This document shows, piece by piece, positions 1 to 12,758 of a stretch of 64,000 nt of DNA. The stretch is from positions 8,701-72,700 of the forward strand of contig JAENRP010000053.1 of assembly GCA_024741835.1 (NCBI GenBank), given 5' to 3'. Made by a program: the position numbers and the translations under genes. Every line of letters begins with the position of its first letter. Positions within the stretch are counted from its first letter, which is position 1. The notes beneath the pieces were generated by a model. The model saw only the letters and a program-made list of their open reading frames with translations. It was not told the DNA's origin and made no database searches. The stretch is from Diplocarpon mali. Taxonomy: Eukaryota > Ascomycota > Leotiomycetes > Helotiales > Drepanopezizaceae.

Positions 1-300
1 AAAAAACCCTCTCTCTTCTCCCTACCTTTACAACTTTAAGTACTAACCTTACTTACACTTATTGTTTTTGCAAATAGGAATTGGTATTCTCGACTTGCAA
101 GAGTCTTATATTCTTTACTAATAGTAGCAGGAGCCGCTACTTAAGTTAGTTAGGGCATATATAAAGACCTAAAAGTAGAGGATCTTATAATATAGGTCAT
201 ATACTCAGATAAGGACTAAGAAAGGGGTATATATAGGACTACTATTATACTTAAAGATAGTACGTAATGCTAACTACCTATTATACCCCTAACTAGTGAA
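1..300. repeat. AT-rich, RIP-like repeat edge
   Basis: The first roughly 300 bases are strongly AT-rich and full of TA steps, with a pyrimidine-rich stretch at the very start. Texture and word use (CTTACTTACACT-like words) resemble the internal sequence of the retroelement at 15.6-29.8 kb. Composition becomes ordinary after about position 300. I infer the edge of another decayed transposon lying mostly outside the window. No LTR boundary or coding domain can be shown. Confidence 0.35.
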
Positions 301-2351
301 TTGTCCTAGTTCTTATCTTCGGAAAGCCCGCTTATGGTGCTTCCTCCCTCTTGTCTTTGGTCTTCACGTAGGCCTATTCTTGTGTTGTTCCTGCTCCCTC
401 TTATAATGCTCGTTCGTTCTTCCGCGCGAAGGGCCTGAGATGGGGTGGAGGTGCTGGATAAAGGGGGGGCGACGGATAAACTGGGGCCCGACTATCGAGG
501 TCTGGCGTTGACTGACATAAGCTCGCTTATGCGGGTCTTGTTGCCTTAACAACGCCGACAACCACTGCCCGAACTGATACCTTACTAGACATGTCTATAC
601 TATTTGATTGAAATGTACCTCATGGTTATGTGAAGATGTAATTGTTGAGATTCAGTGAAAGTCTGGCTAAGGCCCCTAACCCCCTGCTATCTTCTGTGTA
701 TTTGATTCTATTTCGCGGCTTGAACCCAGCTGCAGTATATCAAGACATAATGAGACAACGAGACAAATTTTGGATCAAAATTCATGGGACATAGTCATTT
801 CGCCATAAAATACGCGGAATATTGATATATTGAGATAACCAACGAGGGCTTTACGCATAGCAAGTTTATGCTAGCATGCATTACTATCAGTCCACGTTCT
901 TATCGACTCTTAGGAGGAGCGGCTCCAGAGGAAGAGCTTGAGCAGATCATCGCATTTGAGACTCTAAGCCTGCGACTCTAAAAGATCCTCGCTTAGGACG
1001 AACGCGATAGGAGAATGCTTTGAGAGATACTTCAGCGTTTGAAGGCTCTTCGTGATATACAAGGCAGCCAAGGTCAACTTAGATTTAATAGTCACGATCG
1101 GGACCCGGGATATCAATATGGAGTCGGCAGCGCAAGCAGCTTTTACAGCGACGCATGAATACTGTTAGTTAAAGCGATGCCTCCATGCCAAGGGAGATAT
1201 TTTCTGGTTGACCAAGAAGAATTATCGCGCATCAGCGATGGAATCGCACTCGTCTCTTGTAGAGTGCCGATACTAAAAAAAATGGCAGGTGACAACAGTA
1301 TTTCAACATCTTGGCAACAAGTGCAGGTTTTTCTTCGATTTCCATTTACCAGCGGTGCAGCAGTGTGAAGTTCTTCTTTCAAGCTGCCCAGAATGAGAAC
1401 TTGCCCGGTCACCGGTGACTTAAGGGATAGAGAAGCTGAGGTTTGGGGGCATATAGCGGACATGCGATAAAGAAAATTAGATTGCCGCTTCTATATTTCA
1501 AAGCTAGCTGTATCAACTCCTGCCTGTGATGTGTGTACGCACCCGTAATATCATAATATTCTTAGGACTTGGTAGTGGCCGATGACTGTCTCAAGAATAC
1601 TATCACCTACAACGTCTCAACTTTGTTCAGCTGAATCAAGACGAATTAACCTAAGGGATTGGTTTTCCAGTCCAGTCGATGGTAACTGATTAACCGAGTG
1701 TGTGATTTGAAAACTGTTCTAAGATAGATTATTTGCAGAATACTTCCAACACATATTGTAACAGGCATTAACATGTGGGAATTCAATATAAGCTCACTGT
1801 GAGACAATTTGTCCCAGATGGAAATTATTTCTAGGTGGTTCACTCTTGAAAGCTTTCCTAATTGCGAATCTAAATCTTCACAAAAAATTATTTCACTCAA
1901 CCACACGAGTGTATTTTACAGTTAATAATCCGGCAGGACTGGAGCATAATGCGGTTCTCTAAATTATCCGCCACAAGATATATTCAGTTGTGAGCTCCAG
2001 TAATCATTTGAATTCGTTATCTCGTTTCTCTGCTTTGCTTTGTTGGCTCCGTATGTATTCCGTTCTGACTGGCCCGAAAGCTAGTATCCTGTCTCGGGTA
2101 TTACCCCAGCCGAGACTCATCCAAAATGCACCAGTCCAGTTAGCTGGTAAGCGAGCTGCCTCGATTCCACGAGCCTTCCCTAAATGGGAAGAGATGTGAA
2201 GCTTTGTTTATGACCTCTAACCGCAGGCGCAATGACGTCAACATGGTGGCGTCGAGTCAGTAATACTGACTGAAATCTTTTTGTTTTCGGTCACAGATCT
2301 TCATTTGTTTACATTCAAGTTCTACCTGCCGCGTAAGTCGAAGCTGCGAGA
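301..2351. other. intergenic, no gene seen
   Basis: No reading frame here has convincing protein character or splice structure. Short open stretches exist (for example around 1.15-1.46 kb and 1.65-1.9 kb) but they look like chance openings. The last few hundred bases should contain the promoter of the RTA1-like gene. Confidence 0.5.
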
Positions 2352-3516
2352 ATGTCATTTTTAAACTGCACCCATGTTACGCCCGAGTGTCCTGTGGAAG
2401 CCACTACTTACGGATATTATCCCAATTTGCCTGGCAACATAGTTTTTTGCGTGGTTTTCGGGGTGTGTATGGTCCTTCAGGTTGGACTCAGCATTCAGGG
2501 ACGTACCTGGTGAGTGTTCAACGAATCTATATCTCCCTCAAAAGACTTTCCCATGGGACTTGCGACATATCGTGCTCTTTAATTATGCTCTCAGACTCCT
2601 GGACCGCCCGTAGCGCTTTTGAGAACTGCTTAAATATATACAATACTGACTCCGACCTCTTCCCCAAGGACATGGCTTATTGGACTCTTCATCGGCTGTG
2701 GTCTTGAATTCGCGGGGTATATTGGCAGAATCTTGATGCACTCCAATCCGTGGAATGATAGCGGTTTCCGTCTCCAAATCGTTGCTCTCATCCTTGGACC
2801 CTCGTTCATCGCTGGCGGTATCGATCTTACGCTGAAGCACCTTGTTATTCACTTTGGGCCGCAGTATAGTCTACTCAGACCGGCTCTATATACTTGGGTA
2901 TTCATAGGGCTCGATGCTTTCTCGATTCTCATGCAAGCAGCAGGAGGCGGTATAGCAGCTGCTGGAGATAAAGATAACGCGAGTTTGCTCAGTACCGGAA
3001 ACGACTTGATTCTTGCTGGAATTGCACTCCAGGTTGCCCAATTAGTCGCTTTTGGAGTCGTCAGCTTGTACTACGCCTTCAATGTCAGTCGCCACCGGAA
3101 AGCGAGACCTTCAAGTGCAATAAACACTCCAACGCCAGCGAAGTTAGAGTATTTCATGTCCATGGTAGCGGTGGCTTATGTTTTCATCCTCATACGATGC
3201 ATCTATCGGTAGGTCATCTAGCAGGAGGTGGAAGGAAATAAACCTGATAGGGTGTATAGTATTCCGGAAATGGCAGGCGGCTGGGGTAGTGCTTTGCAGC
3301 GCGACGAACCATTATTTCTTGGGCTCGACGGAGCGTAAGTATCCCCAATCTCCGGGATCTCCAGAAAAACAAATCTTTCAATTGACTGTTTTAAGTGCCG
3401 TGGCAGTCTCTGTGATTGCGCTTACAGCCGCGCATCCAGCAATATATTTCCCTGTTATGGGCCATCGCGGGAAACGTACTGTTGCATCCTCTTCAGCCCA
3501 TATAACAGAGAAGTAG
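2352..3516 (+). CDS. RTA1-like multi-pass membrane protein
   Basis: Four exons fit one reading frame: 2352-2509, 2669-3208, 3251-3334 and 3396-3516, giving about 300 residues, the usual size of fungal RTA1-domain proteins. The start encodes a short extracellular-type N-terminus with cysteines, then YGYYPNLPGN and the first membrane segment, as in the family. Other hallmarks are FAGYIGR, the stretch ILGPSFIAGGID, FSILMQAAGGGIAAAG, FILIRCIYR, and a final helix ending near TAAHPAIYFP. Members are plasma-membrane proteins linked to lipid translocation or resistance to 7-aminocholesterol and other toxic lipids; the substrate here is unknown. Intron 1 is 159 bp, longer than the others (42 and 61 bp). 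No stop or frameshift is seen, so the gene looks intact although it sits alone in gene-poor DNA. Confidence 0.85.
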
Positions 3517-4654
3517 AGCGGTTACTTGTGGAAGAAGGCTTGGTAACACTGGATGCATGGTGTTAGGCAGAGATTATAGATAAAATCAAGGGTTTAGAAG
3601 GTTTACACTGGTAGATCACTCGAAACTTTGAGGCATATGTAAAATAATGTACATCTCACGACCTACAGGAGATTATAAATACCCTCGGTCTAATTGCTTG
3701 TTGTTCATAATTTATCAATAGATCGACCATGCGAGTGTGTATGGGTGCGCTTGCAAGAGATGTAAGAAGTCTCTGGACAACTATCCCTAATTCTTTACTT
3801 CTTACAAGCCCTCACTGCTCCACCCGCCCCCCATTTAGAACGTCCATTTTCTTGATACCGGAGATTCAATACTCCAGGTTCGGAAAACCAGTTTCAACTG
3901 ATAACGGCAACGCTTGGATTTCGAGGATGGCCGTTTGGAGTTCTCGGCCTTGCCGCTACACGTGATCGTTTATTAGGTCAATGTCAACACCATTTGTTGA
4001 CTTCGGCTGCTCGACCCCACTTTATCGTCTTTGCGACTAAATCATTATGAACACTATACCACCCCATAGATTTGCACATCATCGTAAACCACGTCGCCTA
4101 GTATAGCAGCGTATGCAACTGCTGTGGATCTACTAGGCGTGCAAAATCTTGTGCGGGATACAACGCTGGAGTGATGTTTCTGGAAGTTTTTGGAGAAGCG
4201 AGTAATCAAATAACAGCCCGTCAAACTAAAACGATGTCTGACATTTGTGGAAGATCATAAAATGGTGCGAAGTATTCTTAGGTTACGATCGCAGAGCTGG
4301 TTGTCTGGGCCCCGATCTGTTACCATGATATGTACGGCTGGCTGGCTTCATGGCTCCCGCCTAGTCTGCCGCGCAATCGATACAATTCAAGCTATACCTA
4401 CCGAATGACTCGGCTTGCAAATTCATTTTTCAAGAGACTTCTTTCTGTCTTGGAGGCTTGGCTGGCAGATTATGATTTAAGTGCGCACTGATAAGTCTCG
4501 AGATTTCGATCCACCAGTATTTGAGCCATATGTTCGTGACTGACAGCTCGACAGCTATGCATCACAAGATGCACCTGTCGTCAAAAGAATCATCATACGC
4601 TACCCACAGATCAGTGTTCTCAAACGGGTGACTTTTATCACGGGTTTGCAATTA

Positions 4655-4860
4655 ATCACTCCGCGCTGTTCCGAGCAATCGGGATGCGTCCTCGAACTAT
4701 ATCTTGCAAATCTAGCAAATCCTTAAATACTACAGCGATCAAAAACACTGCAACGTCGTAACCTAGCTGCAACGATTCGTCTCTCTCCGGGAATCTGATA
4801 AACGCCTTTAATGAGCTTGAGACCTTCTTTAACGGTGGGAGGTTAATCCTTGCAAAAGCC
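4655..4860 (-). pseudogene. unidentified coding relic
   Basis: Read on the minus strand, one frame stays open for about 70 codons with ordinary amphipathic protein character (it contains LKAFIRFPERDESLQL and DLLDLQDIVRGRIPIA), then runs into stops. Further short protein-like pieces appear downstream in another frame to about 4.25 kb. No start, splice frame or family was found. I read it as part of a decayed gene; a chance open frame is the alternative. Confidence 0.3.
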
Positions 4861-7019
4861 GAAGCCGAAGCCGCAGGGAGTTTACTAGCGACGCGACGCC
4901 TTCGACCCAGGTAGTCTCACGTAAGTAGTATTGATTTGCATCTAGTAACACACGAGCGAGGCCTATGGTCTTGGCACCTCCCTAGGGTACGCAGAAATAT
5001 TAAGCCGTGCAATCTAAATGTGAGGTGCAAGCTAACCGGAAAGCATTTCAAGCTCCAGCGCAAGGCCCAATAGAGGGGGCCATTCAGGAGTGATCTACCT
5101 CGGCTATTTGGGTGGATGTGTTGGAACGGGTCGAGTTTGAAAAGCTAGAAATAATCCAAACCCACTTATTCAGCGGTAAAAGCCGTGTTCTCCGACTCAT
5201 TACTAATTTACCTGCATATATATTAGTAAGTAAATACATGAGTTCCTCAACGTATATTCAGAATTATATCTTTCTATTACTAAAACGATTATCAGTCTCT
5301 ACATTATGAACCTCTTATCAGCGTTCTATAATGCCCTGTTGAAAAAGCTACCTACGTCTTGGTACCAATCAGTCTCGGGTTAGTATCAGTTGGCGGTGAC
5401 TGTACTCTGATTATTTGTATCTCGATATCAACAGCTCTGGAGTGTACGAGCAACAGGGCAGTGAATACTTTGCAGCTTCGTCACTGCGCTTAATGGTATA
5501 CTGCATATATAGCTATACATCAAAAGGAAAACTATCCTGAAATTCAGGCGAGAATCCAACGGGCGCTCAAGATGGGTGGCGGCTCGTCCGCGAGTCCCAA
5601 GCTCGCGAGAGCTACACCAATGATCAAAACGGATGTCTATACGAAGGTATTCACGTCCGACACGAAGCAAGACCCGGTTCGGCCCCCCGGCATCCTCCTA
5701 TCGGCGATCTCGGGTATACATAGTTCAGAACTGAAAAGCCACCGACTTGCTGCGAGAGACGGTTCTCAAGAGCGGTGCCGTGGCGGGAGTTCGAAATTCA
5801 TGTCTGGTGACGTATCAAATACTCCAGGCTATTCTTAAAAGTGGTCTGCGAAGATTTTTGGTATTGAGATTCCGAGTATCGGGCCCACAATTCGGTAGTC
5901 TGAGGGTTTGGCTGCGTCATACAAAGTATATGCGATCACTGAACTCCACCTGAAATGCATAGTAGCTTCAGCTACTGTGATTCCCGGCTAGGGTTCCTTT
6001 ACTATTTATATATGTAGCTGACGATAGCTGATCCACAGCATTTGCAGTTATATTTAGAACAGTAGATTTCCTGATTGCACAGCTGAACTATACAGAGCAG
6101 ACCTATGCCAAACCTGTTTTTTTCCTCTCTACGAATATCGCCCTACGACAGCGCAATAATATGTCTTCAAAGCAGTAATGTAGAACTGGGCTCATAAACA
6201 GTATTTGAATACCACGAAACAGCACTGGAATGGGAACCAATTTGCAATGTCTCTTGTTCGAGTGTCTCAAGATCTACATGTTCCCTTGCTTTATGTATCG
6301 TCGAGTGAAGGCCCGGCCAAAATTTCCAGAGAAACAGGCCTAATCGCGAGCATGAGTTTGAAGATAGACCTCATAGGCTTCTTGTCTGTTTGCTGTCTTG
6401 CAGAACCTGAAACCTCCAGCCCTTCCTGCGCCAGTAAACCGTATCGATGGAACAGCGGCGACCAGTGCTGGTTTTCCAATAGCCCTGTGGCTGAGAGTCC
6501 GGCCTGGTGTCCTCGTGTCCTTGAAATGTCCGTTCATGTCCGATAGCCATGCGGTTGTTCCCTCTGCATCAGCATGTTTGTCGATCAACCTGTAAGGACT
6601 CTCCTCTTCCTCCCACCGTAGCCGGTACCCGCGATCCCGTATGCATCAGCATGCCGCTTGTGCGCGAGCGAGTTGCGCTGTGGCATGGTCTCAACACGCC
6701 CAATTGCCCCTCCAAACTCCTCTTGGGCTCTTGCTGGGGGAGATATACTCCCAATGACAGGTCCGAAATGGCGCCGACGATCTATCGATAACGGCACTCC
6801 CATGCTGTCTGCTGACTTTCCCGAGTCGGTGCGCGACCGCCAAATCGCTGTAGACCAAGAATAAGGGAAGTTTTTTCGATCTGGTGTGCTTCTGGTTGTC
6901 GAGAAGATGTGGAGAGGTAACTGCGTGGCCTGCAACGGAAAAGAATCGAGCTATGGTGCTATGGTGGGAGGACTGTATATGATCCCATCGATCCAGCGGT
7001 AATCTAGGCCAATATGCGG

Positions 7020-7560
7020 CAGCTGCATGGCGAAGACGGATCTACTTATACAAGAAGTAAGTCAAGATTTCCACCCCTTTGTCTACCCCATAGAATCTCA
7101 CCACTGACTTGTCCCAAAGCCCCGCTCGACCTGGAGACGTGGCCCCTGGGCTTGGCACCTCGGCGCAACTCGTGTACAGTGCATGCTTGGCCTCGCATTC
7201 TTCTGACGACTCGGGCCTGAGTTCAATATAAATGATGGATTCGTAACCTGGGCCGCGTGGCATAATATCTTGACTCAACCTGATGCCACAAGAAATCCAA
7301 TCACGTTTGACGCTTTCGGTTCGACGTCTCTTTTAACCATTGCGGAGCTGGAATACCGCCTCGAGCGTTGTCTTATCGAAGTCAGCAACCGAGCTGCGGC
7401 TCAAAGTCGGTTGCCAAACCCGACTCGTACGAAGTATAATACTCGCTAGATCAGTGAACATCGACTCGAAAATAGAACCACTGCCTGGCCAGAACCGATC
7501 GTGCCGACTCGTCCTCGTATGGCTGCAATCCCGCCGTTTTCTTCTCGAGTACAGTAGGGT
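7020..7560 (+). pseudogene. unidentified coding relic
   Basis: Plus-strand pieces look like protein: LEYRLERCLIEVSNRAAA near 7.35 kb, and a Ser/Ala-rich piece near 7.13-7.2 kb that follows a plausible intron starting GTAAGT at about 7.05 kb. In-frame TAA/TAG codons interrupt it at about 7.22, 7.45 and 7.56 kb. No family was recognised. It is best explained as a decayed multi-exon gene. Confidence 0.3.
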
Positions 7561-9213
7561 AGAAGATCAATAGATCGTCCTCTATTATTAGATATCCTTT
7601 GAGACAGCCAAAAGCCAAGCACTTCGTCACGGGCCAGCCAAACAGAATCGAATTAGAATCGTGTGAGGTCATTATACACACCTTTACCCAAAGATCTCCC
7701 TGTCTTCAGGCACACCTGCTATTATAATAAGCAAGACTCCGCTTTTAAACTATCCGCCAAGTAGTAAATTACTATTAGTGATTCTGTTGCTTGATACTTT
7801 TGAGCTTATCAGTAGAGAAGCATGTGATGCTAGTCCTTGAAGGTCTGAATGCTGTCATCAATCTTACCAGCTACCTTTTTTCATATTATAGATAACATAG
7901 TGTTGGTATCACAAGATGTGCGCACAAGGGGAAAGAATCAATTCTTGGTTGTATTGGGTGTAGATGATTATTCTGAGAGGAGGTAGAGAGAGATCTAAGA
8001 GTAATGCTGCCTGTGCCAAGGCTTTGCATGTGACCCTCCACGTGACCGATATTCACTCTATTCCTACACTTAGGTACTGCTTGATGTGGTGTCTGTTTGG
8101 CCTGCGATGGAATAGCTAGACAACTGTCCAGTACGTGGTCCACTCTACTGGAAAAAACAGGATGAAATTAACATCAACTTAATTTTGTCGGTTTTCAAGG
8201 TTTAAAGCGTTCGGTTTAAGCTTCAAAGCATAGCTCGGCTTGCTTAACTTACGCTTCTTACAAGCCGGAATTCCTACTTTACAGCAGACTTCTGCCCTAA
8301 CTTCAACCCACCGTACTCAGAGAAGATGAAAAAGCCAGAGTACTGTGCGAGATCTCCGCAGGGAGTTTTTCGGCTTCTTGGGACTTGGATCACAAATAGG
8401 TAACTTAGAAACTGTCAAGCCAATGAGGTAAGGTGGCGTGTTGTGGATATGGAAAGGCATTGTATTGTAGTTTGCCTCAATGGCCGCATGTAGGTATTAA
8501 AAATAACTTATCGCATTTCCTAGCGATCAAATTACCCACTGCATATTTCGGTTTCGCCATTTACGAGGTGTACATATATATAATAATAAAAATAAACTCT
8601 GAAATTGGAACCTCGATTGCGAAAGGATCGCTGGGCTGGGTAAATGATAATTAGGCTGTTAATCATGCCTGCTTACTATCAATCATAATTCTGTATTTCC
8701 GACTGGAATTGTATTCTATTCTAAGAGCTGGCTCTTGAGGTGTGTGCTTACGTTAGACTACACTAGGGATTTTGACCCAATATACTCTAAAGCTTGTGGG
8801 CTTTGAATCACCATACCTATTAACTTCACACTAGACACAGAGGCTCCACATTCTATGAACATAATAGCAAGAAGATTAAGAGTTGTATGTATAAGACATA
8901 AGAAACAGGGCAACATCAAATGGATTCCATACATTGATATCCGAGCCCTATCTAGTACACCTCGCAGCTGTCCACGATCTGAAATTCATGACGGATGCTC
9001 AGGCCTTCTCGTCTTGATCTAGCAATCCATCAACAGTGGGAACAACTCAAAAAGATTCAGATTTCCAAATCCGTACTCTCTCCATTTACTATCTTGAATA
9101 GAAAATTAGTACAATGACCCGCCGGATGTGCCTGGCTCACTATAACCTTCTTTCGAGACATTGTTAGCCAAAGTATGGCATACTCCAATTCCAATCTTCG
9201 TGTTAGTGCAGGC

Positions 9214-9828
9214 CTAGCAGCTGCAGTACAGGAATGTATTCGCTTCCTCCCTGAGTTCAACTATTTCTTGCTGGATGCGTTGCAGCTCTTTCTTCTTATT
9301 CTGCATGCGCTTCGACACCGCATACCACTCTGACGACGCTGCATACCACCCTTCCCAGGCGTTACACCTCTCGCCTCGTCTGTCGCTGTTGCGGCCGTAG
9401 ATGAACGCAGAGGCACCTTGGTGAACTTTGTAAATCACGTCGGCCTTGGCGCCGATATCCTCGAGATCTTCCTTCAAAGCTCTTTCTGTCGCTCGGAGCA
9501 GATACAGTGTCCGGCAGGAGTCGCTGTTACTGTGGTCCAGTACTGTATGTGCCGAGTCGCTGGAACTTTGTCGCGATAGGGTGGTGCCGTAGGGGGAGGC
9601 AGGCTCGTGGATAGGAAGCAGCATCGTTGAGCGAGATTTGTAAACCGTCCACATAGCCCAAAGCCCGTAACAAAGAACTGGAGGAGTGAATATAACGATC
9701 GGTGTCCAGAAAGATACGTTAAGTTCGGCTGCGATCCATACGGCGATTAAGAGGCATGAGCAGTAGAGGAGGAGACAGCCAGCTTCCGTGGTTCCGATCT
9801 CGTCATCAGCGTCGTTGTGGTGCTCCAT
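9214..9828 (-). CDS. hypothetical membrane protein with C-terminal coiled coil
   Basis: A single open frame of 204 codons. The N-terminus is acidic, followed by two adjacent hydrophobic segments (about residues 18-34 and 42-62) that could form a membrane hairpin. Next come a Ser-rich linker (about 75-105), a region with heptad-like spacing, and a charged Lys/Glu/Gln-rich helix (about 170-200) suited to a coiled coil. The protein ends in a short Cys-containing tail. Base composition is more GC-rich than the flanks, supporting real coding. No known family is recognised. The combination resembles small fungal membrane proteins of unknown function that may tether or oligomerise; this is inference only. 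No neighbouring gene gives a functional hint. Confidence 0.6.
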   Translation of the reverse strand: MEHHNDADDEIGTTEAGCLLLYCSCLLIAVWIAAELNVSFWTPIVIFTPPVLCYGLWAMWTVYKSRSTMLLPIHEPASPYGTTLSRQSSSDSAHTVLDHSNSDSCRTLYLLRATERALKEDLEDIGAKADVIYKVHQGASAFIYGRNSDRRGERCNAWEGWYAASSEWYAVSKRMQNKKKELQRIQQEIVELREEANTFLYCSC

Positions 9829-12323
9829 ATCTCGGTACTTGATATGGATGTCGTGATAAAGTGTGCGTTTCTGTTGGATGAGGGTGGTTGAATTGATATT
9901 TGATTTTCGTGCTGAGCTTCGTGCTGAGCTTCGTGCTCTTGACCAGGTTTCCGGTGTTTTGTAAGATTCTCTCCATGGGCCCAGTGATAAGGGAATTTGG
10001 GGTTTGTGTGACTTGATTGCGTTCTAGACTGATGGATTATTCCTGACGTATCTCTCCGGAAGTGAACTACTCAATGACCAGTCGCGGGACTTGAAAGGTG
10101 AGCTAGCTAAGGTCTAGCGCTCACTCAACCCTTTGCTACTTGTATAGCGCTTTTGCTAACGCACCATCATTCTATCACTCATCTTACTAGGGCTTCTTAC
10201 AACATAGATGCATTTCAATCCGTCAATTTTATCTTCTCTGGGAAAGCTGCAAGTATAAGTTTTCATTTCGCACCACATTTCCCCTCCTCCAGCGCCAACG
10301 TGGGCCCCTGCCAAGCCTCGCTTAACAAGTCGGAATCAAAACATACACCATTGATCAGATGGAGAACATACTAGTGGCTGCAGCGTATTTATGCAAACTC
10401 ACTCCTCATCCGAGACGAACCTTCTTGCCCGTAGGGCTCGGTCATCGCCAAAATGAAGTATCATATCTTCAGTGATAATTGGTCCTGCTGGAAGGATCAT
10501 CTAGAGAATCATCAAACTAGTATAGAGCGTTTAAGTACCTGTCGTGAGTCATCAGGGGAACATCATGGCCACATTACCGCCTTCAATTTCTAGAGTTATT
10601 ACAAAGTGTACGCCGGTCTGGGAGTGTTTTGCAGGAGGGTTAATGAGTGGTCTTTGCAGACGTTTTGACATGTATCATTACCGATGCCCTGTTTCCATTA
10701 ATATTGTTCAGAGGAATCCTCTCACTAGAAGTCTGTCTAGTATAGTACTTGGGTTAGTGTCAAGATATCCCAACAAAAGTTCAGTATCCAGCTCAATCCC
10801 TTCAAAACCTGGCACCTCCGCTTTCTAACCGTGTTCGAGGCATCAAATCAAGGCTTATGCTTTCCATCACAACTCCCTAATGTTCCTTCTCCGGCGATTG
10901 TTCCGCGGTTATGTTCCAAAACTTAGCTTCTTGTCTGGACTCTACTCGCTTGCTGATTTGATGACATCGTCTATTACTCCAATTTAGTGGTACAACCTTG
11001 TTGACCAATAGAGACCTCGCTGGTTCCTTCCTCTCATCTCGTCTACTTAGCATCGAAAAAAAAAACCACCCTAGGAATCTCTCTTTCGGTCATAGATCAT
11101 AGATAGTAGGACCTAAGAGGTTCAGCCATTCATTTTGGTGCGGACTCGTCTTTCGGCATACGAAAATCGAAAATATTAAGCTTCCACTTGCATTAACTGA
11201 TTCTATCCCTATGTTGAAAGCAGTTCATTGCAGAGTCCTCTAAGCTCGGGGAACCCGCATTCATACTCTCTTGTCTATGTAAGATATCAAATCTTGAGGG
11301 TGCCGGCTCCTCTCTTGCATGTGATGTTCGCATCAATAGATACGAGGCAATTGGAGCAACATCTCATGATCACGCTCTGATACGGCCTCCCGCGACTAAC
11401 AATGCTGTTCACGGCTAAGACCATACTTGCGACTCGTTAAGTTGAATTACTTCCAGACTCCCCAGAGTGTAAACTCAGATAATCCTCACACTCAGTACGG
11501 TCCGCTTCTCTCCAAGCTATTGATCCTGACCCCCAATTCGCACATTTCTTTTTTGCTCCCTCTTCCCATAGGAATAATATGATAAGGGGTTGCTATGGGT
11601 TGTGATGAAGTTGCACAGATCAGACGTACGAACCAGGTCATATGCTAGCATTGGCATAGGCACGCATACTTGCTCGAGTTCTCTCCCTTTTATATTTATC
11701 GATCATCATCAACGATACGACAACTAAGACTACAGAATCATTTCTTCCGTATTCATGCCTCGTGATACCAGCATTTCATTTTCGTGAACTGCGTATATAC
11801 CATACTCGCTTCTCTAAGTGCCACCTTCCGTACCTTGAATCGGGCATGCGCAAAGACCTAGGATAATTGTCCATGAATGCTCTCCCCCGTGATACCCGGA
11901 ATCCGCTTCACGGCCTTTTAATAGTAAATTACAGTTTTCAGCTCGTCTCTCGCCTGCTGCCTGTCTTTGAGCACCTCGAGTGCCTGATCAACAATTGAAT
12001 CGTCTTGGCTAGTTTCCTCACTCTTATAGATTGTCTTATTTTCTGTCCCTTCTGAGTATATTTAGAATATCTCACCAGTAAACACCTTATCGAAGAAATT
12101 TAAATCATCTGTTTCGCATATAATGGTCGGAGCAAATCATTCAAGAAATCTTCATTTGAGCCAACCCTCGAAGCCTACACACCACACATTAACAACACAT
12201 TAATACGCAAAATCCCCCTTACTTTTACACTATCCAGATCACTGACTCCCTGTGGCACGAAGATTCAACGCCATCCATGATCCATCTCCCAACCGACTCC
12301 TCTGCCACGACCGCTAGCGATTC
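9829..12323. other. intergenic with one relic
   Basis: No intact gene. Upstream of the hypothetical membrane protein (9.83-10.1 kb) lies its probable promoter, including a direct repeat of the word GTGCTGAGCTTC around 9.91-9.94 kb. The relic at 11.8-12.1 kb is listed separately. The rest shows nothing I can support. Confidence 0.45.
11805..12116 (-). pseudogene. unidentified gene relic with RIP-like stops
   Basis: On the minus strand one frame reads as convincing protein for about 100 codons: an acidic Ser/Thr-rich part, then the helix-like piece DQALEVLKDRQQARDEL and the basic piece ARFKVRKVALREA. Three stops interrupt it, all TAA or TAG, as CAA/CAG-to-TAA/TAG transitions would produce. No family was recognised. 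The absence of TGA stops and the retained coding character suggest recent decay, possibly by RIP spreading or acting on a duplicated gene. Confidence 0.4.
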
Positions 12324-12758
12324 TCAGCGAGTCCCCTCCAGAACCAGTCTCCGAATCTGCAGTCGCACTCTCTGCAGCTTCTGTCTCCGCCACTCCTCCT
12401 CTCTCGCCGCCGCTTTCAAACAGCGGTATGCTTCGTCGTACGCAGCTTCAGCTTCCGCTGCACTCTGAGTAACGGCTCTGCCCTGAAGAGTATCTTGATA
12501 TTCGCTCTGTCGGAGACTCGTCAACGTGGACGCCGCCTTCCATGCCAGACAAGCCTCGTCGCTTTCCAGCTCGAGCATCGGGATCTGCTTTCGGAGACGA
12601 GCCAGCTGTGTACTTGGACTCACGGCTGAGTAAGACTTTGGTGGAGGTGCAGCCGTCTCGGCGATCTTTGAGGTGGTGGAGTTATTCTCTGGGCTTTTTG
12701 GTAGGACTGGAGAGCCTCTGGGGGCGGGAGAGGATTTAAAAGGGCTGGAGAAGGGCAT
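12324..12758 (-). CDS. hypothetical small coiled-coil protein
   Basis: A single open frame of 144 codons on the minus strand. The first about 45 residues are Ser/Pro-rich and probably disordered. Residues from about 50 onward are Ala/Glu/Arg/Leu-rich with heptad-like spacing, ending in the strongly basic helix around EEEWRRQKLQRVRLQIRRL. No membrane segment or signal peptide is seen. GC content is well above the flanks and codon use looks like that of the housekeeping genes. No family is recognised. Structural or scaffold use is possible but unsupported. Confidence 0.55.
   Translation of the reverse strand: MPFSSPFKSSPAPRGSPVLPKSPENNSTTSKIAETAAPPPKSYSAVSPSTQLARLRKQIPMLELESDEACLAWKAASTLTSLRQSEYQDTLQGRAVTQSAAEAEAAYDEAYRCLKAAAREEEWRRQKLQRVRLQIRRLVLEGTR

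Larger units (their letters stand above)
3517..9213. other. gene-poor stretch with scattered relics
   Basis: Nearly 5.7 kb without an intact gene. Besides the two relics listed separately (4.66-4.86 kb and 7.0-7.56 kb), 6.2-6.95 kb is GC-balanced and has several overlapping open stretches on both strands, but no family could be recognised and no single frame stays open. 7.7-9.0 kb is AT-rich and shows nothing. Confidence 0.5.

Noticed and set aside
6205..6935. Overlapping open frames on both strands in a GC-balanced patch, considered as a transporter or oxidase gene
   Set aside because: No frame stays open with splice logic and no family motif could be defended; only a general relic remark is kept.
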